DNA of 64,000 nucleotides from Eucalyptus grandis (lineage: Eukaryota; Streptophyta; Magnoliopsida; Myrtales; Myrtaceae). Shown here one piece after another: positions 47,667-57,617 of the stretch (positions are counted from its first letter, which is position 1; each line of letters opens with the position of its first letter). The notes under the pieces were generated by a model. The model was not told the origin of the DNA, made no database searches, and was given only the letters and a program-made list of their open reading frames with translations. The stretch is from contig NC_052620.1 in NCBI RefSeq assembly GCF_016545825.1, positions 9,982,001-10,046,000 on the forward strand, written 5' to 3'. Position numbers and translations under genes: made by a program.

Positions 47667-49158
47667 TGTTACTATAGCAAAATAATATAGTGATAGGCTA
47701 GAAAAATCATTGTTCACAGTCACTATTCATATCGCCTAGAATAATTCATCATTGGGATTCTCAGAGCCTGTGTTGTTTCAAGACTCATGAGCATGGTCTT
47801 TGTTTTGTGTAACTTCTTGGAGCGTGTAAAAGGTAAAGATGATGTAATGTTTTGGGTAAAGTCTGAAAATGATAGTATGAACACCTAGAGGGAGCGAATA
47901 AGTGTGAAGACAATTTTTTGCAAGGAACAATAGATATATTCTAGGTTCTAAAACTAAGTCTGAAAAATAACAGACTTTGAGTGAGTTCAGATTTAGTAGT
48001 TAAATAGAACTATGAACAAAATAAAGAAGTTCAATGAAGAGAATAAGAACACAATAATTATAATGGTTTGGCTTAGATCAAGCCTACGTCCACTCTCTAC
48101 GCTGACAACCTACTGGCTGGATTCCACTAAGAATCAAAAGAGAATTTACAACCTTGGGATCTTGACTTCACAATAAAGAGTCTCTACTGCTCTCTCACGA
48201 AGTATCACTATGAGTTTTTCTCTTTTGTATACAACTTTGAGCTTAGTATTTGGGGTAATAAGGAAATTGAAAGCTTCAGACTTTGAAATTTCTCTTTCGC
48301 ACACTCTATCGAACAATTAAAGAGTCCACTTTAAATACTCCTTCATGCCTTTTTGACCGTTGGCACTTTCCAAAGGAATTCTTTCAGTCTACCTGTTAGA
48401 CAGAATCAATCAAGGAGATCTCGACCCGTTTGAAGATTGTGATGAAAGCACGCCAATTATGTTCGCTCATACAATTAGAATATTAGTTTCCATAAGTAGA
48501 TTCTTTCCATATTTACTTGTAATCTGAAAATATTTGATTTATCTAAATTGATTCCAATAAAGATAATCAATCCCATATGTAATATATCCAACTAGAAAAC
48601 CATCCATAAACCATACGAATCGAACTCTTGAAGAGATAAACAAAATCTTGCATCTAGATAAGTCTTATTTTTTTAGTAGCGTTCAGTCTGGAATTTGTCA
48701 ATGTGGGCAGACTTTTGATGTCAAACAAACTTTAACACTAAAGTCTGGTAGTATTCAGACTTTGACACTAAAGTCTGGTCGTCTTCAGACTTTGACACAG
48801 AAGTCTGAAAATCTTCAAAATAAACTAAGGATAAGTTTTGTCAACTTCAAAACATTAAATGAGTTTTCTCCAACAAAGTCCCTTGAAGTAGAGTGTGTAC
48901 TTGTGACAATTCTCTTCATGTCTTTCTAAAACATTTCTTCTTCTCCAGCCTATAGAATCCTCTAAGAAATGCAGCTCAGCTAAGCTAGAAATGGTACTAT
49001 TCTTGCATCTTTGAGCATTTCTATACTCTGAACCAAATCTCTGGGTAATTCATAGCTAAAAAGTAGTCCCTAAATGGCTTGAATAGAGGTTCACTAATTA
49101 TGGGATAGCATACTACTACAATTGACCTAGTCATCTATAGTTTTAAGTATAGATCCCG
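47667..49158 (+). other. Probable intergenic region of the endogenous pararetrovirus
   Basis: Non-coding sequence leading to the primer-binding site at 49159. It includes the phrase GACTTTGACACTAAAGTCTG in a small tandem repeat (48735-48810; three copies of about 27 bp). A transcription leader would be expected here, but I could not identify a promoter with confidence. Confidence 0.4.
48728..48812. repeat. Short tandem repeat (about 27 bp, three copies)
   Basis: CAGACTTTGACACTAAAGTCTGG-like units follow one another with small changes (CACTAAAG, CACTAAAG, CACAGAAG). Each unit contains the inverted pair CAGACTTT/AAAGTCTG and can form a small hairpin. Confidence 0.7.
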
Positions 49159-49171
49159 TCATGGTATTAGA
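49159..49171 (+). promoter_or_regulatory. tRNA-Met primer-binding site of the endogenous pararetrovirus
   Basis: TGGTATTAGAGC differs at one base from TGGTATCAGAGC, complementary to plant initiator tRNA-Met. It lies upstream of the movement/coat region, its normal place in caulimovirids. Confidence 0.65.
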
Positions 49172-49269
49172 GCTATAGTTTCATTTGTAATTTAGTCTAT
49201 TCCATGCACTTAGATGGTAAATCCAGTACTAAGAAGATTTTCTCCTCATCATGAATGATCGTGAAACTC

Positions 49270-52040
49270 TCAATATTCTTGTTACTATAACTTCATCTCC
49301 ATCCTCATCTTCCCTTTCGTAATTTCGTATGTCAAATGCCTCCAACATTGATTATCTTTATGAAGTCTCTTAGTGATGATATAAAGGTTTTGAAACCCAT
49401 GAACCCCTACTCTATTTTTGCTAAACTTTCTTCATCATTTTCCCCCATCCATTCAATACAACATCTTATTTGTCAAACTCCAAAAAAGTAAAAGAGTATG
49501 TGCAGTCTTTCGAGTTTGACCAACATCCTATTCTAGCCACTGAAAATGAGTACTTTATTACTTTTCAGATTGCCCTAGAATTTCCTAAAAAGTGGACCCA
49601 ACAAGAATATTCTCATATCCATTACGGATTTATGTGTTTTGCATTCACTTTTCATGGCCAAAAAGGCTTACCTACTACGGCCATAATGGCCTTGTTGGAG
49701 AATCGGTTCTTAGAATACTAGCACGCTTACATTGGCACTATCCAAACTACTTTTAATGTTGAGACGGTTTTTATAACCTTATATCCCAACTTGAATGTTA
49801 CCATTTCAGATCCTCAATTACTTTCTTTCTTGAAGGTCCAAATTTAGCTTACTGGAGTACTCTAGAGTGCCAATTCCATTGCAGCAACTCTCCATTATCA
49901 AATGGTCTATCGAGTACAGAATCGTGTCTTTGATCTTAATTTACAGAATGGAAATGAAGATGTTTTGTTCATCTCCATGCAAAATGATCAGGCCTCCTAC
50001 GTCCACGTCCCCAAACAAATGCCTAAGGAAAAGTTGGCCAAGCTTCTCCCAAAGACTTGGATCACCAACTATGAAAAGTTGCAACAAAACAATAAGCCTC
50101 TCCAATCTTCGGATTATGAGTTTGTAAGAAAAAGATGGCACCGTTGCAATCAAGTTTGGCAAAGAAAATGACAAAAGTTCTTCAATCTTCCAAACCCTGT
50201 TTATGATCCAACCTTGCATTCACGATCTGATCCCTGAACAAAACCCGAAAGCTTGTCAAATACTTCTAGAGTAATGGATATAGTGTCCATCACTACAAAG
50301 ACCCTTATGGTCATTGTTTTTGTGATCCTTTTTACCAATGCTCTTCATGTGCACATCCTCCTGATGAAGTAGATCCTGCTACAAAGCCCAAGAGAAAATC
50401 CCAAAAGGCTAAAGATGGCTTGTACTAAAAGTATTTGAATGTAGATCCCTCTATTGATACCCTTGGTGAATGCAATAAGTTCCTGTTCGTGGTTTGTTAT
50501 GCCCCATCTCCACCACCTGTATATGCATCATTACCTCTAGCCTCATCACCCACACCTCCTTCTTCACCTCCTCATAAAAAACCAGTTGTTTCCCCATTTT
50601 ATAAGCCAATCCTTAAGTGGGCAAAAAAGAGTTCATACTCATTTGAATTTCCAAGTGAAACACCACAAAGCCAAGAAACTTAGAAAAAGGCTAGCCTTTC
50701 AATTTCCATGTTTCATGATACAGATTTTCCTTCTTTTGTGCGAGAGAGCTCTAAGCTTTCATTTCAAGTTGTTAAAGAATTTATTGATCCTCAGGGGAGA
50801 TATCGTCATATCCCAAAAATCCCTGCTCTAACTGATGTGGACGATCATGAAAGGCAAAAGAAAACTCCTATTACTAAAACTATTTTGAATTGGCAATCAG
50901 AAACTCTATTGACACACAATAAAATTTCAAAATAATTGACTTCAAAATCACTAAAGTACAAAAAGATCCCGAGAGATACGATGAAATCACCAAGAAAATG
51001 CTTTCAAACTTCCAAAAAGGCTTCACACCCTGAAATCTAGACAACATTTGAGATATCATCATCTCGAAAGCCCAAAAATTGAAATAGAGAAACTCAAGAG
51101 GCAAATCCAACTCCTTGAAGAATGAAGATTCAAACCTTCTGATCCATTTTCTACTTTGCTAAGAACTGACTATTATCTTCCACCCCAAATACTTCAATCT
51201 TTGCTACGATTGTAGAAACCTCTTCCGAACGAAATGGCATTGATGTGGTAGAAATGCAAAAGTGCCTCAAAGAGATAAATCGGCTAAGGAATGAAAAGGG
51301 GAAAGAAAATATTCCTAAGGAATCCTTGACTTCTACGAAGGAGAAGCCAAACCAAATGATGCTGTTATCTAATCCATTGGAATCATTCCTGAGAGATCTG
51401 AGCAATCAAGAGGACATGCAACTTGATTATGTTGTCTTAAAAGACCATGATCAGCCTCCTCTAGATCGATTGTTCCATCTATTCAAACTCAAGATTAGAA
51501 CCAAAGTCAGTCTCTCTGTCATCATTCTCCTCCTCCTTTTCAATTACTACTGTTAAATCATTTTCTATTGTACTAGCTACTTTTTCGATATTCATAGCCG
51601 ACCCACTTGATCAAGATATGGAATCAAATCCCTCTGAATAAGAGGTTATTCAACCAAATAATCCATCACAGATTCCTACTCTCTAAACAGCTCTTTACTC
51701 TCAATGATATTACCTATTCCAATGGCCATAAAGATTTGAAGAATTTCATTATTGGCTAAACACTCAAGCTCTCACAAATCAAAACAAATATGATGTCAGT
51801 TTTTTTATTTGTCACGAGGTTTACAGGAAGCCTCAAACATTGGTGGCAATTAGTCTCAAAACAAGATCAAATGCAACTTCTACTTTTGACTGATTTTGGT
51901 CAAGCTATTATTTTAATCTACCACTTATCAAAAGGAGAGTATTTCAAAATGATGCTCTCTCCAAAAAAAGGCATCTCGACAACCATTATTGAGAAATGAT
52001 CAAACTCTTCTACAACCTTAGAGCTGATGTAAACCCAAAA
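49270..52040 (+). pseudogene. Endogenous pararetrovirus fragment 3: movement-protein and coat-protein region, frame-broken
   Basis: A series of broken open frames (49470-49721, 49902-50171, 50435-50935, 51245-51556, 51790-51999) in the order expected downstream of the primer site. The frame at 49902-50171 has the YRVQ start, an IPKQMP-type word and an ITNYEKLQ motif typical of this family of caulimovirid/plant element polyproteins; 51790-51999 resembles the coat-associated domain. Frames shift several times and stops are common, so it is a relic. The end near 52040 is the last recognisable point. Confidence 0.6.
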
Positions 52041-52109
52041 CACTTTTTAGCACTATTTAGCACTATTTATGTACTACTTGGTACTGTTTGGCAATATTAT
52101 TACATTATT

Positions 52110-52138
52110 GATAGATAGATAGATATATATATATATAT
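52110..52138. repeat. (GATA)/(TA) microsatellite
   Basis: GATAGATAGATAGATATATATATATATATG, between the pararetroviral relic and the hAT element. Confidence 0.85.
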
Positions 52139-52402
52139 GTCCTTTTAAGGAATATAAAAAATGAAACAGCAAAAAAAATAATCGGCTAATTCTAGGTTAA
52201 CCATGGAATTTAATCGGACCCAAAGGATTGGTCCAATCTTTGATTCTAGACTCAATAAGGTATGGTCCACAATCCCAAAATTATTGATCAACATTGTGTT
52301 GATTGGTATCATAGATTATGTGTTGAACCGATTCAATCTGAATCATACTAACCCTTACTCTTAAATTAGCTCAAGGAAGATCGGGATGTGGACTCTTAAA
52401 AC

Positions 52403-54671
52403 TAGGGGTGAGCAGTGGTCTAGGGTCGACCTGGACCGACCCTGGACCGGCCCAACCCTGTCGGTCCTGGTTCGGTTCCCAAGGGGACTGGGTCGGTCCT
52501 TAGTCCTGAAATTCCAGGACCAACACTGTGCGGGTTGGTCTTCGGTCCTAAGAGTTTTGGGTCGGTCCAACCCTGGACCAACTATATTATATTATATTAT
52601 TTATAATTCTTTTATATATTCAAACCTAAGTAAAATGTATATTATATTATATTATATTATATTGAGATGTTCTATCAATAGCACTAATAGTAATTTCAAT
52701 TTAAAACTTTTGTTGAGTATTAATTACGTGTCGTTTGTTTCGTTTTTAGGTGTATAAAAGTTCAAGTGAATTAACAAGATGTGAAGTTATATATTCATGG
52801 TTTATATTTAGTATTTTGAACTTTTTATGGTTTAATTATATTTTACTAATGAATTTCAGCTGCACTTTGCTTTTCAATTCGTGTCAAATGGTAGAAGTTT
52901 TTGAAGAGTATAGTAGTATTGCAGTTGCTACGGTGATTTGCTAGTCAAGTGGTGTGAAGCTCATTTTTTGGTTGAGTGGACTCTACATGATCAAATACTA
53001 GTCAAGTGATGTGAAGCTCATTTTTTGGTTGAGTGGACTCTTTACGTGATCAAATGCAGGAAGACGCTTTTGCATATGATGTTATGAATATTAAAGATAG
53101 ATGATTACAAGAACTTTCCATCTTGTCCCATATCTCGATGAGCGGTTAGCAGGTACGAAATTTCTATTTTTTTTTTTTTTGGTAAAGGTAAGAATATATT
53201 AAAGGAGAGTTAGCTATACAAAAACGGCGCCAAAAACTTTCACTCATAGTGCAAAAGTAGAATGAGTGGAAAGGGAGCCGGAAAAAGAACCAGAACAAAC
53301 ACAAGAAACACCAGCCAAAACAACCGGCAAACACAGACAGCAAACACCCAAGATCAAAGAAAAACAACTTAGTAACGGCAACCATAGCACCATTCATAAA
53401 CCGAATGACCCGCCATCAATCCGTATGCTCAGCAAGGCCACCGACGAAGACGAGGGGTCAAATCCCCATCCTCGTTGGAGCCTTCTATTCCTAGGGTTGT
53501 CCCGTACTCTACCGAAGGTGAGGGCTTTTTCTTTCACAACTTTGATGAGATGATTCTTCAAAGCTGCTACCTCAAGGGCTTCACCATGGAAGATGATGCT
53601 GTTCCTTTTCTTCCGAGATAAGATGACATAAGGCCCCAAAAGAGAAACGGGCGATAGAGTGAAAGAAGTCATTACCCGACGGGAAATTCAATGCCCAGTG
53701 GAGATTTTTCCGCCCAAGTTCTGTTACGCCATGGAAGATTACATCTTCCGGCCCAAAAGAAAGCAAGTGTCGCAGAACATGACAATCAAAGAAGAGATGA
53801 TCAATAGAGTCGGGATATAATTGCAAAAAGCACATAATTCAAAATCAATCCTTCCAATGGATATGAGAAAAGCCTGAGTAGGCAATCTGTTCTTGATAAT
53901 CAGCCAAAGGTTAAATTGAAATCTTGGGGCTATAGCATTATTCCAAGTAAAACGAGCCCAAGGAACCGGAATCTTTTTGGTCCTAATTGCCTCCCAAGCT
54001 GAGGCTACTGAAAAATCACCATCAGAAGACTCGCGCCAATAGAAACAATCAGGGTTCCGAGAGAGAACCGGCAAGGCAAACTGCCAAGATTCCAAAAGAG
54101 TCCTGAAAACACGGCCCTCAGGCGAAAGTAAATCTGCCACTGTTGCTTGTCTAGTAAGTCCCGAGGTAGCAATAAGAGAGTCTCGGAAAATGAGGCTCCA
54201 AGGGCCTTCCCGGGTGCCAATTGTCATACCAAAGCGAGACCGAATGACCATCACCCAGTTTCCACAAAAAGAAGCCCTAAAGTCTCTTCTCAGCTGGAGA
54301 ATTTTCTTCCAAGCCCAAGAACATACAATGGGAATGGAGGAAACCCGAAATTTCTATTATTGCGTCATCTTAAATTTGCTAAATATGCATTGGTATTTAT
54401 AATTTAGTTGCACAATGCTACATTGTCGATGGATGTGTAATTTGAATTTATAAGTTTGTTTTTTTATGGAGTATAAAAAATAAGACGAAAAAATTATCGA
54501 TCGGTCCCGAAGTTAACCTCGGAACCGGACCGAACCCATTGGGTCGGTCCGGTCTTTGGTCTCGAGCTCATAGAGTCGGTCCTCGGTCTTAAAATTGAGG
54601 ACGATAATTTGTACGAGTTAGTCCTAGGATTATGAGGTGGCCCGGACCAACCCGAACCATGCTCACCCCTA
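52403..54671 (+). mobile_element. hAT-type element with a nested LINE
   Basis: Begins TAGGGGTGAGCA and ends TGCTCACCCCTA, perfect 12-bp inverted termini typical of plant hAT elements. Flanks are CTTAAAAC (52395-52402) and CTTTAAAC (54672-54679), an 8-bp target duplication with one mismatch. The subterminal regions hold GGTCGGTCC/GGACCGACC words in inverted orientation. No transposase is seen; without the LINE the element is about 1.1 kb and non-autonomous. Confidence 0.8.
53169..54345 (-). mobile_element. 5'-truncated LINE with zinc-binding RT C-terminus
   Basis: The plus-strand poly-T at 53169-53180 is the poly-A tail of a minus-strand insertion, and the 13-bp duplication CGAAATTTCTATT flanks it (53156-53168 and 54346-54358), the mark of target-primed reverse transcription. 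The minus-strand frames (54254-53739, then 53835-53581 and 53672-53394) carry the end of a LINE ORF2: DGDFSVASAWEAIR, NNAIAPRFQFNLWLI and LPTQAFL, then the CNY..H.FF.C zinc-binding knuckle (DHLFFDC) after a frame change. Endonuclease and catalytic RT are absent. Confidence 0.88.
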
Positions 54672-54679
54672 CTTTAAAC

Positions 54680-55221
54680 TCCAAAATACATTGTCAACAT
54701 GCTGCATAAAGACAAGGAAAATCAGAGAGGGCGACAGAGCTGCAGATCTGTCATGCTTAACGAAGGCAATAGCGACAGCGTGCAGGCACTTAACATCGCG
54801 GACGCTGCAATGCGTCGTAGAATCTATCGTCCCGCAGACCTGGCAAAAGGTACCTGCACAGTGACACCACCTTCCCTCATCACACACTCTGTAGATTTCT
54901 CTGCTCGGCTTTTCCCCCATTTTCCCCCTTTCTGCTTTCGAATCGGGATCAGAGCGAAACCCAAAGTCAACGACATCACTCCCTCTAACAGCAAATCCGA
55001 CCCCTACCCTCCTCTCCCTTTTTGCTCCCTGTCTTGCAGGTCTTGTCTCAATCACGGGCGTCTTATCTTTCTACCTTTTCAGTTTCGATTCTCGCTCCGG
55101 TTCGCATGTGTGAGTGTGTGGTTGCGCACTGGTGGGGTTGATAAATTCCCTTCAACAACCGGGGAGAGGAGGAGGAGGAGGAGGACAGAGAGAGAGAGAG
55201 AGAGAGAGGAGGGGGAAGGAG
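54680..55221 (+). promoter_or_regulatory. Probable promoter and 5' leader of the SOSEKI gene
   Basis: C/T-rich leader-like sequence (54880-55080) followed by a GGA/AG repeat just upstream of the ATG at 55222. An open frame at 54699-55406 runs through it in another phase and is not believed. No clear TATA box. Confidence 0.35.
55163..55209. repeat. (GGA)n/(GA)n microsatellite in the SOSEKI leader
   Basis: GAGGAGGAGGAGGAGGA followed by CAGAGAGAGAGAGAGAGAGAG, ending 13 bp before the start codon. CT/GA tracts are common in plant 5' leaders. Confidence 0.85.
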
Positions 55222-57617
55222 ATGGACGTGCGTTCGAGGAGAGGCAGAGAGATGAGCCCGAACAGAGCCAGGGCTTCCGTGCGTCCGAGAGAACAGCGAC
55301 CGCAGGTCAGGAAAGTTCAGGTCGTGTACTACCTCACCCGGAATGGCCTCCTCGAGCACCCTCACTTCATGGAGGTCTCTTCTTGCCGATCACCAGCTTC
55401 GTCTGAGAGGTATCACCGCCAAGAAACCGCGATATCAACTTTTTCTCACTCTGTTTTCTTGGTGGGGTTTTGCTTGATCAGTACTCCGGTTCTTGTTCAT
55501 GTGTTGCTGTCGTCGTCCGCAGATGTGATGGAGCGGTTGACTGCACTTAGAGGCAAAGGAATGCCCTCGATGTATTCTTGGTCTTCCAAAAGGTATGTAT
55601 GAACTAGGAGCTAGCGAATCTCGTTTCTTCTACAAAACCTCTCCAGCTTCTTGATCTCCTTACGTAGGACCTACAAGAACGGCTATGTCTGGAACGACCT
55701 GTCGGAGAATGAAGTCATCTACCCGGCGGAGGGAGCCGAGTACGTGCTCAAAGGGTCAGAGATCATCGACAGCGGCGGACTCGTCGGCAGAGAACCGGTT
55801 CTCGTCCATTCGAAGCGGTTCGCGGCGGCCAGGACGGCCCGGAACGAAGAACAGGAGCTGCGCTGCTCGCGGTACGACGAGAGGGTCGGGTTCGAGGTCG
55901 ACGCGGAGGAGGAGGAAGAGTGCGAGCTGGCCGACGAAGAGAAGGCGAGCTACACGAGCTCCACCACGCCGGGCTCTCGCTGCTCGCGAGGCGTCTCGAC
56001 CGACGAGCTCGACGAAGAGGGCGGCGGCGGCGACGGCGCCGACAAGCTCCCTCGTGACACAGACGACCCGGGCTCGCCTCCGGCTCCGACCTCCTCCGCC
56101 GTCGCTAAACCCGCCGGAAAGGGCGGCGAGGGGTGCGGCAACGGCAACGGCAACGCCGTGGCGATTCGTTTCGAGGACGGAGACCCGGGGGCGCCGAGTA
56201 GGAGTAACTCGGTGCTCCTCCAGCTCATCGCGTGCGGCGGCGGCGGCGGCAACTCGGCCGTTCCCAAGACGAAGGCCGCACCGCCTGGCGTCGCCAAAAG
56301 CGGCGGCAAGGACCTCCACAGGGGAGTGCTGCGCAAGACCGCCGCGAAGGCGGCGGCGGAAGCCGAGGGGGACGACGACGAGAGGCGGCGGCGGCGGCCA
56401 TGATACGGTGCATGTCGGAGAACCCGCGGTTCGGGAACGCGCAGAGCGAGGAGAAGGAGTACTTCAGCGGGAGCATCGTGGAGTCGATGAGCGGGGACCG
56501 AGTCGGGCCGGGTCGACTCAAGAAGTCCAGCTCATTTAATGAGGAAAGGTATGGGTTGACTCGGTCCGTCAATATCCGTATTCTCTTTTCCGCAGATGGT
56601 GATTGATTTATTGCATCTTTTATTGGGTTATCAATGTTTCCTCACTTTCATTTTTGTTTTTATTGTCACTATCAATATTTTGATTTTATTTCGCACTTGC
56701 TAAATACCCATTTGAAAAACACAAATTGTAGTTATCAATGCTATCGCATTCCTCCTGTCTCACTCCTGTGTCAGTTGTAATGAATACATTAAAAATGAAA
56801 TTTTTTATTAAATATAACCTTTTTTTGGTGTTTTAATGATTTGATCAATTCAAACGATTTCTCACCTAGGCATGGGGCCTGTTGGCACATGATGTCATCT
56901 GTTGGCATTTTCTAGGTACTAAAATGTTGCAATGTGATGGTGAAAATCTTTTGCCCTTCGTTTGAAGTTATGCCAGTTTCCATTTCGTGGTAAACTCACA
57001 TTTCACCCTTTTCACCCACGTATCATCATCATCCATCGGCCAATCACATCAGCACAGTAATATATAAAAATGGTACAGTGCAAGTTTAGTGTAATGGGTT
57101 CATAAAATAATTCCATAGATTTATATAAACCACTTGTTTGAAATATTCATTTATGATCCATTAGATTGTTTATAGATGAGTTATTCTCTTTAATAGGCAT
57201 TTAAAAATAGATCATTGACTATTTGGCTAATACCTCTTTTTCATGTGGCTATAAAGTAGCTCCTCGTTCGCTACATTTGTCTAATTGCGCGATTCATCTA
57301 AAATAAAGAACAAGACACAAATTCCATGTTTGCAGAGATTACACACTTCATCAGAAAGAATAACGAGTTGAAAATTAAAATATAATTCTCAGGTTTGTTT
57401 TTCAAAAAAAGTTCTGAAGCGCGAAATTCACAATGCGGAGGATCATTTCCTGACCAAAATCTCTGCTCTATTTTCGTGCTAACAGGAGCTCCAAGACGGA
57501 GTTGGGAGATGCTGCGGTGGAGGAGAGAAGAGGGAGAAGTCATCATCGGCAAAAGGCAAATGCATTCCTCGGAAGATGTCGATGGCGGCGTCGAGGAGCA
57601 GTAGAAAACTGCTGTAG
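55222..57617 (+). CDS. SOK: SOSEKI (DUF966) polarity protein, 4 exons with three apparent frame errors
   Basis: SOSEKI proteins polymerise through an N-terminal DIX-like domain and mark cell corners/edges at the plasma membrane. Exons: 55222-55409, 55523-55592, 55668-56548, 57486-57617, GT..AG borders. DIX-like domain in exons 1-3: VVYYLTRNGLLEHPHFMEV, LRGKGMPSMYSWSSKR, YKNGYVWNDLSENEVIYP, EYVLKGSEI. Middle: acidic and Gly/Pro/Ala-rich. Conserved tail: MIRCMSENPRFGN, EEKEYFSGSIVESMS, KKSSSFNEER and, in exon 4, KGKCIPRKMS. Exon lengths break frame: exon 1 is 188 bp (mod-3 error near 55375), exon 3 is 881 (one short, near 56380), exon 4 is 132 (one short, near 57523). Sequence on each side is well conserved, so I favour a real gene with assembly indels; a recent pseudogene is possible. 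Paralogue number not determinable. Confidence 0.88.

Noticed and set aside
48728..48812. Possible CRISPR-like direct repeats
   Set aside because: Three adjoining units with no spacers in a plant nuclear context; a simple tandem repeat.
54699..55406. 235-codon plus-strand ORF before SOSEKI
   Set aside because: It overlaps exon 1 in the wrong frame and its first two thirds are leader-like sequence.
55756..56572. Long antisense ORFs (up to 187 codons) opposite SOSEKI
   Set aside because: Shadows of a GC-rich coding exon; no conserved motif, while the plus strand carries SOSEKI signatures.
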